Below, one piece after another: positions 42,501 to 54,500 of a stretch of 64,000 nt of DNA (positions within the stretch are counted from its first letter, which is position 1; the number at the start of each line of letters is the position of its first letter). The notes under the pieces are model-generated. The model worked only from the letters and a program-made list of their open reading frames with translations. It was not told where the DNA came from and searched no databases. Both the position numbers and the translations under genes were made by a program. The stretch is from Cyanoderma ruficeps (taxonomy: Eukaryota > Chordata > Aves > Passeriformes > Timaliidae), in assembly GCA_008694505.1 (NCBI GenBank), contig VZDJ01000594.1, positions 12,174,026 to 12,238,025 on the forward strand. The letters are read 5' to 3'.

Positions 42501-45500
42501 AGAAAACTGCAAGAATAATGAAAGTCATGCTTTTTAAATTGAATTGTACCATTACACAGATATGTTATTAATAAACTCCACTCTCAAGAATATTAAGAAG
42601 AAGTCACAATGATAAATTTCATTTGCAGGTGAGGACCCAAATAAAAAAATATCAAAACAACAACAACAAGTCGATCATAAAATCTATTTGTGCCATATGA
42701 ATGGGTATTACTGAAATACTTTCCTCTTAATGTTCTAGCATGGTAAAATCTTTTAAAATCAATGAAGTTTATATATATTGTAGCAGATCATGTTTCATTT
42801 GCAAAAATTAAACTGTTCTCTGCAGAGGACTGCAACAGAACCTACCCCTTTAGGTATCAAGTATCCTCCAATGATCAAGTCTTTTTGGGTCACTCTTCCA
42901 TTTCCTGGCAATACTGGATATAACCTAGTGAGAAATATTTATCTGAAGTTCAACAGTAATAACTAATACAATTTAAAAAATGTTTAGATTCCAATTTGTA
43001 TTCACAAATATGCAGGATGAATGCCATATTCATTCACACCAAAAATGTTTTTCAGGAATACATGACACCTTGGAGCTTTGAAGACCTTGAATCATCTGTG
43101 AGAATATGACCATTATCTGAGAAAAGTTATTTATTAGTAACTGAAAGTTGAGCTATTTGGTCTATGCATTTATTCACTTTACACATGTACAATCATGAAG
43201 GTAGGTGGTCAAGATGGAGACATTTTAGCTCTACTTGCTAAAGCTGAAAAAGCCTTATTGATGCTTTCTCTAAAATCCTCTTACTCCCCTCACCTCATGA
43301 ACATTTAGTATAAACGTATTTTCAAAAAGTAGGTCACATGCTTTTAATTTAAATCAAAAAGCTTGAAATTATTGAAGTGGTACTGCAAAGTACCAGTATG
43401 GGGAAGGAGGTTGTTACATTTTACCATACAGACTAAAGGGAAAAAATCAAGCTTTTGATTCCTTAACAGATATGTCCTACATATGTGATAACACTTCTAC
43501 CACACTTAAAAACATTAAACACTGTATAATCTATCTTATTCATTGCTTGAGCATCCTTGGACACAGTACTGCTGAAATAAATAAAAGTCAAAGCAGCAGA
43601 TAGCAGTAGTGACAATAAAGTACAAATGCTAAAATGGACTCAAAATTCATTAGAATAACCTGGAATTAAATCTTCTAGTTGTCTGCCACTTACCTCAAAG
43701 TTTCTTTCAGGACAGCTCTAATCAAAGGCAATTTTGGGACATCGTGAGCAACTGGAACTTGATCTTTCCTCAGCTTATTGACTATTTCCTCATAAACACG
43801 TTGCTGCACCTCTGGGTGCTTTGCCAACAAGTATATTGCCCAGGACAAAGTAAAAGAAGTCTAAGGAAAAAACGACAATCATCAAGCCCAACAAGATTAC
43901 ATTAAAAATAATTTCAAGCAAGCCAAGAAAAACAATCAGCTTTCAACTACGTGTTTTATATGTTTGAAGTTATGAAAGAGGCTGGCAATTATTCCCATCT
44001 GGATTCAGTGGGAGGTTGCCAGACTTTGCCATCCCCTTCTTCATCCCTTTTCCATCTAAAAGTCCACGCATATCAAAACAATCCATGTTGATATTTTCCC
44101 AGTGAAATATAAAAAGCAACAGACAAACCAAATGCAAACCCAACTATGTAAGCAATATTCAAACATAAACACTCCAAACAGCAATGGATTTTGTTAGCTT
44201 TTAGTTTTTAATATGCATTTCACCTTTCCTTCCAACAAAAACACTTCACAGGAAACAAGATAAGACAATATTACTCAGAACATTTCCAACCCCTTTTAAG
44301 CATATGGTGGTCCCTTCATAACATCCACACAACAGAATTGATATAATCACTGCTAAGATTATGCTTTATCCTTTTGGTAAGCAATGCTACACCACTGTCA
44401 TTTAAAAATATTGTGTGAAGAAGAAACAGAACACGAGGCAGGACACAGTTCAAATTTGAGCACAAGAGGATTTAAAGAAACCCATCATCTAATCTTTTTT
44501 CACCACAGGCTGGAAAAAAAGTCAGCTTGTGGAAATGTCTTATTTTGGTCTTAAGATCAATTTATAATGCAAATTCATAATGATGGTGATCTTTTATGTC
44601 TTGTCTTCAAACTGGGGTATAATGCTAGAAGTACCATTCTCATAAGGTTTTCTTGTTTTTCTTGCAATGTTGAATGGCTTTGCCTTCTACAATACAGGCC
44701 AGTTCTATTCCACTCAGAGGAGCTGGCAATTGTGCCAGCTGTGTACAGAACTTCTCTGATACAAACGGTGTTCCTTCCCAGCTTCCCAGTTCCTTCATAA
44801 CTTCTCAAAAATTAAGGCTGTTCCAGCAACAGAGAAAATGCTTGTAGCCAACAACTGACTCACAAGTCTGTTGAATGCTTTTATAATCCTCTAAACCTCT
44901 TTCAGTTTCTATGAAAAAAAGAGATCTGAAGTGACAGCAGTAGGGGAAAAAAGACTCCTTCAATTTTTGTTTTGTACTTGAAAATGAGGAAGTCAGACGA
45001 ATCGTCCTCCCAGAAGAAGACTGTTGCCAGCTGAGAAAGCTGAGTCAAATGGAAAGGGAAATTCTTGTTGGCATGAACATTGTAATTTTATTTTAATGAA
45101 AAATGTCACACACTAAAAATGGAAAATTAATGGTCTGAAAGATTAGAAAATGAATGGGATGAATAACTGTGGTTTGCTTAAGAACCAAACATCAAAAAGC
45201 TCTGCAAACTCATAAGCCCTTGGGACATTTAACCAATGGAATAATATTCAGCACATAAAGAAGTTTTACATATGCTCCTTATTTTGGAATTCAAAAGTGA
45301 TTGCTGTTGGGGTTTTTTGGTTTTCTTTAGAAACCTTACAAACTTTCTTAATCCAAAAAAAATCTGAATTCAATTATCCGGAGAGTTGTGGGTTTTTTAA
45401 GACCATTTTACTTTTTTACTTATTTTTAAAAAAATCAGTAACAATCATTTATAATAGCAGTGTTCACTGATATTCTAAATAACTCCATATACATTGTACA

Positions 45501-48500
45501 TAAAATAACTCGTCTTTCTTTTTCCTTACTCTTCCAATTGTCATGTTGCAGTCAGTACTGAGCTACACTGATTTCATATGATAGGAAAGAGAGGGGAAGA
45601 TACACACATGACATTAGTGTTTATTCCAATGGTCTGTATGGCAGATCAGAAGAATGAAGAATGAGAGACTCTTGTAACATGTTCCTGGGTGTTAACATAT
45701 TAGATACACCAGCCCCATGAATCCTGAGTCTTTACCACAGCTCTTTACCTCAGCCTGACTCTCTTGCCAGCTCAAGAAGGGGTAGAGTGAACTTATAACT
45801 TATCCACATCATCACCAGCCCAACATCCCCCTCCTAATGGATTCCAGCCAAAAGCAGGTATCTGATCCATAATGTGTCTCAGTTGATTTAATTAGCCACA
45901 CATGAAAATCTTTTACCAAACTCTGTACATGAGTTTATTGATCAATTTTTTTCCACACTAACTTTCAGCTAACTTTTCTATTTTGGCCTACCTAAAGTAG
46001 CACAAACACCAACCTGATAAGCAAACTAGTAAAAAGCAAAAGTGTGAAATACAAACTGAATGTAAAGACAATTGCTATTTTATCTGTTTAATAAACTGTG
46101 GAACAGACTCCCAAATGATGGGTTCCTGAAAACGACAGCTAGATCAGAACACTGATTTCAATCCAGCAGAGAGATTACACAGTATAGGAAGTATTTTCTC
46201 CCACTTTAAAGGCGCCATGGCTTAAATGTGTTAAAATTATATCCTTATAAACGATGTAATCCCTCTGAAAAGAGCTGCCAGTGATACTGGCTTACGAAAA
46301 CAACTATGCACAAGAAAAATGGTAGGAAGCTTACTGTGTCCACTCCTGCCAGAAGCATTTCGGTCATGTTGGCGTAGATCTCTTCCAGAGTAAGCTCCTT
46401 ACTCACTAGGAGGTGTGTAAGTAGCCCACCATTCACTACTTCTCCTTGGTCCAGCTGAGACTGAATAGCCTTCAATTTGTTGTCAACATGGATTTGACCT
46501 TTGGGATTCAAAAAAATTGTTAAGCTTCCATTTTTATTTTTCTGCTGGTTCCATTCAGTAATCACATTTCTCACTTATGCCACACTGCATATTCAGGAAA
46601 AAAAAAATTTTTTTTCTTAAAGAAAAACCCTAGAGTGGTGGTGGAGGTCCTTAGGTACTCACAGCAAGGAAAGATTGAGCTGACAGGAACCTTGGTAGGT
46701 CACAGCATGAGAATGCTGAGCACAAAGAAAGGACACAAGAGACTCAGTTCCCCGAGGGAAGCTCGAGGCCAAGTGTTTACGCCCACCTGGCTTGTCTCCT
46801 GATGACTCTGCAAGAAGTGGTGAACTCTGCAGAGCATGCTGCAACTCAGCACAGAGAGGCTGCTACAAGATGCTGGCAGCAACCAGAAGATCAAAGACAA
46901 AGAACTTAATTACTCTGAAGACAAAGATGAGGAGCAGTAATTTCTCCCACAGTTCCATGTATACTCCAGTGACTGCAAACAGCATCTTTGGTCAAACAAG
47001 GGATTCAAGAAGAGAAAAATTCTGAAAGTTAATGGCTCACAGAATGAGCTTACAAAAAAAAATGAAAATGCATGCAGTTTTCTCGTATTTGAGGGAGAAA
47101 AAGTGCTCAAGTTTTTTTAACACTCAAGTACATTAAAAAAATAAAATTGCAAAGACAACTCCTTCTTCCTACTTACATGAAAAGTGATTCATAAAGTAGC
47201 CTGGAATGTTTTATTTACCAAAAAAACCATATTGTAGTACATCAATGTGCTTTCATGTCAACATATATGTTTGTATATATATGTAGATAGATTTCAACTT
47301 TACGAAGTGTTTAATTAATTGCCAGAGCCTAGTTTATTAACTTTCTGTCAGTTTTAGTGGTGATTATTGGTCAGGGTGCTTAATTGAAATTTTGCTGAAG
47401 TCAGCAAAACTACCCTATTAAAACTGAAGTGGCTTAAGATAAAACCTTGGCAAAGCACTTGGACCTGGAGTGACAAGTGGGTGCTGAAACAGATGAAGAT
47501 AAAGAAAGAAAGAACAGTATAAAATAGGGGAGTTTTGAAATGTACTGATAAAGTTTGTTTTCAGTAGAATACTTTTTAAAAGAGTTCCTCTGGCCAGTCT
47601 GCATTTAATATAAAACTTACTTCTGCCACAATGTCTTCTTATAATTTTAGAAGAAAAATACAGCTTGTCCTGTTCAAACACACACAGAACCTTCAGAAAT
47701 ACAGCTGAACTTTTCTACTACTAAATCTTACTAAATTTGAAGAGTCCATCCCAGGATTTGCAGAACTCTCTCCAGGGTTTTGGAATAAGTGGACGAAGCC
47801 ATTTGGGAATAGCCCCTGCATACATGGTGGTCTTAAACATGCTAAACATCAATTCCAGAGCCTCAATATATTCAACAGTCTGCTGTGGGATGTTGTTTTC
47901 CAGGCAGCCCAGCCGGCATTCGTACAGAATGGTCGCCACACCTGCACATAAAAAAATGAAAGAATTGTCTATACACATGCATCAATACATATTAATATTT
48001 AAGGAATTAACTAACATAAAGTGGAACTACCTTACAAGAAAGGTTTATTATTATTACTTCAGTTGAGGAACAGAAAAAAGAGAAATTCAAACCACAGTAA
48101 AATAGCCCAGCTGAGCATTGCAGCAAGAGAGTAGTTGCTATGTCAATAATGCTCAGCATGAGAAGAAGCCAGGAATTCCATCAGGAGCAGAGCAGCCTCC
48201 AGCCTGTTCGCTGTGTTTTGCACTGCACCACAAATCCTGAGCCTACCCTGTTGGCCTCTGAACACACAGGGACACACAAGTCCAAAGACATTTCTGATAA
48301 TTGGTGACAATGCAGGAGTTTCTACCAGAGGCTGTGTCTGTCACCAGCTGTTAGTAAATGAATGCTGAGTCTGTATAAATGGATAAGAATCTTGCACTCC
48401 AGATGGTACTTTTACTGCACACACCATGCTACACACAGCCCTGAAAAACATCAAGTGTGATATTGTTGCAAGTGACAAAGTTGACTGTCTCTTGTTCCAA

Positions 48501-51500
48501 CTTGCTGTAATTTTCACAGATGTTTTTCTGCAGTTCTGCAGGCCCCTCACTAGAAATTATCTTTACTGACAAAAATAATTTTAAAATTTGGTTATTTTCA
48601 ACTCACTCTTCCTTTCTTAATTTTCCTCCCTGGGATGATATTTCTTTTCTTTCTTTAGTGCCTCTTTCAGAAACTGTTAGTTCTTACACATCCTCTTGCT
48701 ATTTACATGGTCCCTTCAAAGAAATCTTACATCTTACTTGGTTCCCTGAACAGTTACAGTGTAAGTTATATAAACAGCAAGTCATATAGAAAATAAGTGT
48801 GTGCCAGGCACAAGTTATAAATGAAAAACTAAAAGAATGTGAAGAATTTAAACTAACCCAGCAGTTTTAGTGAATCAGTGCTCACAGTTTGAAATTCCAT
48901 AAACTGGTAGTTAAATGCCATTTTTAGACACTATTAATGTGAAACAGACCAAGCAGGCAACAAGCGATTTGACACAACATCTTCATAAGTAAGCAATTTG
49001 GAAATTCTTCAAATCCCAAATTACTCAGCTGGCTGTCAGCGAAGCGTACCAATGTTTTTAAAAGGCATTACATATTACAAGATGGGGTTGTATGCAGTCA
49101 GAAGAAATACATTACATTTGTATCACCACGAGATTCCTGTAAGAACACAGGAAATGCCATACAGGCTCAGGCCAGGGCTTCATTCAGCACTGCCTCATTA
49201 ATGGTAGCCAGTGGCAGATGATCTTAAGGCAAGCATAACCTTCCCATACTTGGCATCTGTAGGCAGGGAAAAGCAGTATCTTTTCCCACATTAAGCTGTG
49301 AACTGAATTTAGATACATCACATGGGGATTCCTCACTGGAACTTGGCTGATAGATTGTGAAATTAGCATGTCTCAGAAGCCACCTGTTAGATGGTCAACA
49401 CCCTTATTCTTGAGAAATTAATACAGAAGTACTGAGTACTGAGGCTATCCAAGGCCTTGATTGAACATTTTGCCTATACATCAACATTTCCATGGGAATT
49501 TCTCCTTAATACAAGGTACCGGGTCTTTGGACTTTGCAAAGAAATTCTACTGATACGCACTGCGCTAACTAGGAAGACACACAAATGTAGAACATCAAAT
49601 TTCCCTTTTCAGATTGATCACAGCAGGACACAGTCATTTGACAGACATGCCTAACCACAACCACACTGCTTTACATCCCTTTTCTTTACAGATCCAACTG
49701 GGCTTACCTTCCATTGAATACTTGAAGAAAAGGTTGTTAACATTGGTCACTGTTTCCCCATCCTCCTCTTGACTTCTGAGGGTGTGGATTCTTTTAATTA
49801 AGTCTGTGATAACTTCATTGACTCCTTCAGAGTAAACAGCCACATCTTTGGGTTTCAGAATTTTTTGCCTCAGTACACTTCTCATTTTTAGCCATTGCTC
49901 CCCCTCCCTAGAAGAAATTATTAATAACGTCTATACCTAGTTTTCCTCAACAATCATCAGCTGGGTAAGAGCTCTGCAACCAAATGGTAATATGAAAATT
50001 ATGATAATGCATATTTTGTATTATTCTCCTACAACTTTATTCTGTATTTATTACACATTACACATCCTCATTAAATTTCAGTGTTGCAACATGTATGTTA
50101 AGGTGTAAATCAATCTCTAAGCTGAATGACAGAACTTGCCCACTTGGTGTTTTGAATTTGACAAGTGTTCCTAAGTTAGTTTGTTAGTAGTGGCTAATGC
50201 AAGAAATTAGTAAAATATTAACTTAAAATGACTTAAATAAAATGACTTTAAATAAATATTTGAATGGGTAGTCTGCAAAATTGCTTTTACACAGAACCAG
50301 TACTTAATTACCAAATAAAAGTATCACATTCAAATCTGACAAATCAACAGTTTGAGCTGGCACCATAAATTCTGTTACTGATACATCACTTTCAGATACC
50401 CCAGTTTTAAACCTACAAAGTAATAAGAGAGCAGACCAACCTGTAGAGAAACAACTTACAGCCACTTTAGCTGAGCTATGCATGGAAGCCTTTGTGCTGA
50501 AGATTAAAAATCTGAATCATAGTATTTACATACTCCATATGAGCAGACTATTTGGGAACAGTGGTTCCAGGGATACCTTTCCATTCCTTATGAAAATGGG
50601 AAATTATCTTTTATGTGCTTGTTTTAAATTTTTATATTTCCCAGTACATTTTTAGCCTGGAGCAACACTGTTGCAAGGCACAGAAACTTATCAGCCAGCA
50701 GAAGAATTTGATGTCTTTAACAGATATTTCTTGGGTCTCCTGATTGAAGATTTCTTTTCACTAAGTATCAAGGAACTGTTAGTTTGAGTCTCAACTGCAG
50801 ATTAAGATTTGAGTCTGCAGTGCAATACATAAAGCCTTTTGCTACCATGAAAAAAACAGACTGTCCATGACTCAGGAAATTAATTTCCCTCTAAATAAAC
50901 ATCCTATGTCAGTGGGGACTGTGAGTAGTTCATAGTGGCAATTAACCACACCCACATGTGCTGCCAGGTTATGCAAGCTGTACAGACAGATAACTTCCCT
51001 GGAATCAGCCAGATTCAAAAATATCTGTGTGGTGATGCAGTGCAGTGTGAATTGACCATTTTTTACATTACTCTACTGAGGGGGCACTTCAGGGAACAAT
51101 AAAGCTAAAACCAATCTGAGCAAACAATTCCACACAGCACACTGCCAACCAGATGGAACAGTCTAGAACTGATGCAAAAATCCACATTCATGCAGTTCGG
51201 TGCCAAAGCTAGTAAGCTCTATTCTGTAAAACTGCTTGCAGGTAAGTGAGTCAGCTCAGACATCTTCAGTTGATACACATTCTCAAAGAATATCTTCATG
51301 CAAAGTAGCTCACTGCACATTCAACTACACATCATCACCATCCCTCTGAACCTTCACAGCAGAACAAATTCACAGCATTCACCACAAATACCTTCCCCCC
51401 ACTAGACACACAAATTTCCCCACACTGATTTCCCAGATGACCTGTACAGTCCTTCAGAAAATCACTAATTTTACACAAGACAAAGAGGAAAGTGAAGGAC

Positions 51501-54500
51501 TGACAACACTTACGCAGAAATGAGCCCCGTGGCTCTGCCCCGCAAATCTCTGTACTCCTGCCAGGATTCCATGTTGGCTCTTTGTGGTGCTCTGCCTTCT
51601 GCTCGGAGGACTTGAGCAACCATGTCTCGATCTGCAATGGATACAACAAACTGGGGACCAAAGTGAGACTTGAAGATCTTTCCATATTCCTGAGTGTGTT
51701 TTTGCTACAGCATCACCAACAAAGAGAAACAGAAGTCAAGTATTACTAAGGAAAATTATCACAAAGGAAACTGACAATTTGTCATACACAATCTCTCACA
51801 TCCAGAATTCGATCCCCAGCCTTCCAGGCAAGGAACAGTTTGAAACATAGGAGAAGCATCTAAGCATTTCTGTGAAATATTCACAAGGAAAACAGAGAGG
51901 TCACGCAGTTCAGGACCCTGACTGAAAAGACGCAAAGCTCTAAGGCACAGAGTGTGAGTGAAACCAAACACTGAGGAGATGAAAGGACCTGGTGCTTTTT
52001 AAAACACATCCCTTCAGATCAAACAGGTTAGAAAGAATGTCTGCAAAAATGAAAAATGTGGAAGCATATTGGGTTAAATTACCAATACAATACAAAGATG
52101 CAATGTAATAGCTTTTGTAAATAACTGCTTACTCTACCATTTAATGGCTTATAAAAGCTAAGTACAGGTTTCTCACACCTAACCATGAATAATAACAGCA
52201 CAACAGGGGTTTATTGAGTGGCTGATCCATAAATCATGTCATTTAGGCTAGAGGCAAACAAGAGGAATGGAAATTAATAAAGAGGATTGGAAAGCATTAA
52301 AATGTCTATATATATTAAAAGAAACAAACAAAGCCAATCCAAAAAGTTTTCCAGTAAGATTGCACTATCACTGTCCCATGAAATCTTACTGATTATTTCA
52401 AATAAATTTCATTCTGACATGGCCATGAAGTGAAACTCTCAACTCTTACAAATTCACTCGGAGTTGAGGTACATCCTCATTTCAGAGGGGAAAAAAAAAC
52501 CCCACCAAAACTGCAAAGCAGTTACTTTGACATATTACTTACATTCTAATCCAAAGACATCTGCACACAGTTATGCTAATTATAAACCCAAGATGGTTGA
52601 CACCAATGACACTTGTGAAAGTGTATAACTGGCCCAAGATTAACTTACGTGAAATATATTTTATTCAATCTTAGTTCCAGAGATGAATTGTTTAATTGCC
52701 AACAATAAGTTTAAGACACATTAATCACTCTTCAGAATATGATACCAAGTGCACATAAAAAAAATGTAATTCTTTTTGTCTAGTTTCCAAATAAAACATG
52801 ACTTGTGTAATTGTGGTCTCTGCCAGTCACCTCTTAACTACTTTTGGAACACAATGGCCGACTTCAATCTAAGTTCTAAAGGTCTCCCACAGCAATATTC
52901 TTACCATTTTCAAAAATCAGCATGTGGATTCATATGAGACTCATGTATTAGTCATCCTGATGAGGGAAATGCTACAGCAGGAACTCAGTTGTCATTTCTG
53001 CTTCGTCTGCTCTTAACCAACACCACAGACAATGGTGTTGTCTGTACAGAGCAATGTATGAACAAGCACTCCCAAAACCCAAAGTATCTCTTGCCTTAGA
53101 AATACTTTTGGGATACTGAACTTGGAGATAATGATTTCGAGAGTATGTGTCTTTAAAGGAAAGCTTAAGTCGGGAAAGGAGTGCAGCAAGGAAAAATCAG
53201 TGGAGTGAGGGGAATACAGGCCACCAGTCACGGAAAAACAGATTCAACAAATTTTGTTATTTATGGAGCAATTTATTCTTTTCACAGATGGTGAGGTTTA
53301 CATGGGACAAGAAACTTCAACAGAAAATAAATCAAGTGACAAGCTGTCCAATCAAATAAATTAAATACTAGTTTTACACCAGAAATGGACACGGACAAAG
53401 TATTTGGACATCCTTTTCTTTTAATAGGCTGAACACCATTCTATCAACTTCATGTATTAAAAAAATGCCCAGGATTTCTATTTCCATAATTTCTATGGCA
53501 ACATGGGTTTTTCTTTCCCTTCTTCCAAACCTTGAAAACGTTCCACTCTAGTGCCTCACATACCACTCTCACACCAGTCATTCTTTCACACGCCATAAAT
53601 TCAAACTGTCAGCATCCAAATCCCTCCCTCCTCACCTTTCCTTTCTTTATCCTTACATAACACTGATGAGACAAAAGAGATGTAACCTCATCAAATTAAA
53701 AATACTTTCCCTTTGTCATAATTGCTGTAGGCATTACTACTTTGGCCAGGACTAACTGGAATCATGTTACTGAGAACAGAACCTTCTTTGTGAAAAAGCA
53801 CTCGGCTTCCCCACCCGTCCTGCATATAGCGCACAAATATTTGTGTGCACCAAAGGACATCGTTTAAGTAGCTGTGCTGGTTACCAAAGGGTTTGGGATT
53901 AATTCATTCCTGATGTTCACTGTATTGTTAAATTTAACAGACTGTTAAATGTAATGCCTACTTGCATTCTACATGTAAGCAAACAGGGTATCCTGCAATT
54001 CTTGAGACTCTAAGCAGAATAAAAACTAGTATTATATTGCAACTTCTTATCCTTCCTTACACTTTCCTTTCTAGGAATAGTATTCACTAAAGAAGAAAAT
54101 ACCCTTACCAGCTTGTGGTAGTGAAAAGCATATACTGTCTAGGATGTCTTATATTCTTTTTAACATTTTGAATAATTTTCACTGGTTTGACAGTGAAAGA
54201 ACTTGAAACCAATTATAGCATCTTTTTTAATGCTATGCAACTATGATGAGTACCTCTCAAATTCTGTACAACACCACAGAGTTAGAGGGGAAAAAGAAAC
54301 AGAATTAAACAAAGAGCTTTAGTTTTCTAGTTTCATCTGCACGTCTTAGTTAGCAAGCAATCAAGCTGAGCAATTCATCATTAGCAATCTAGTTTGGCTG
54401 CCATGGAATCCAGCATACATCCTAGCGTTTCTTCCTAAAAATCTAAATAGTAAATATAAGAAAGCTGGACAAAACTAACTTATGTGATTCTTTTTTTTTC

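Larger units (their letters stand above)
46499..51513 (-). other. CYP27C1: CYP27C1 introns 4, 3 and 2 (flanking exons 4 and 3)
   Basis: Intron 4 is 46499-47731 (1233 bases), intron 3 is 47942-49707 (1766 bases) and intron 2 is 49908-51513 (1606 bases). There is a homopolymer A10/T8 junction near 46600. Otherwise I see no repeat, RNA gene or additional exon. Confidence 0.85.
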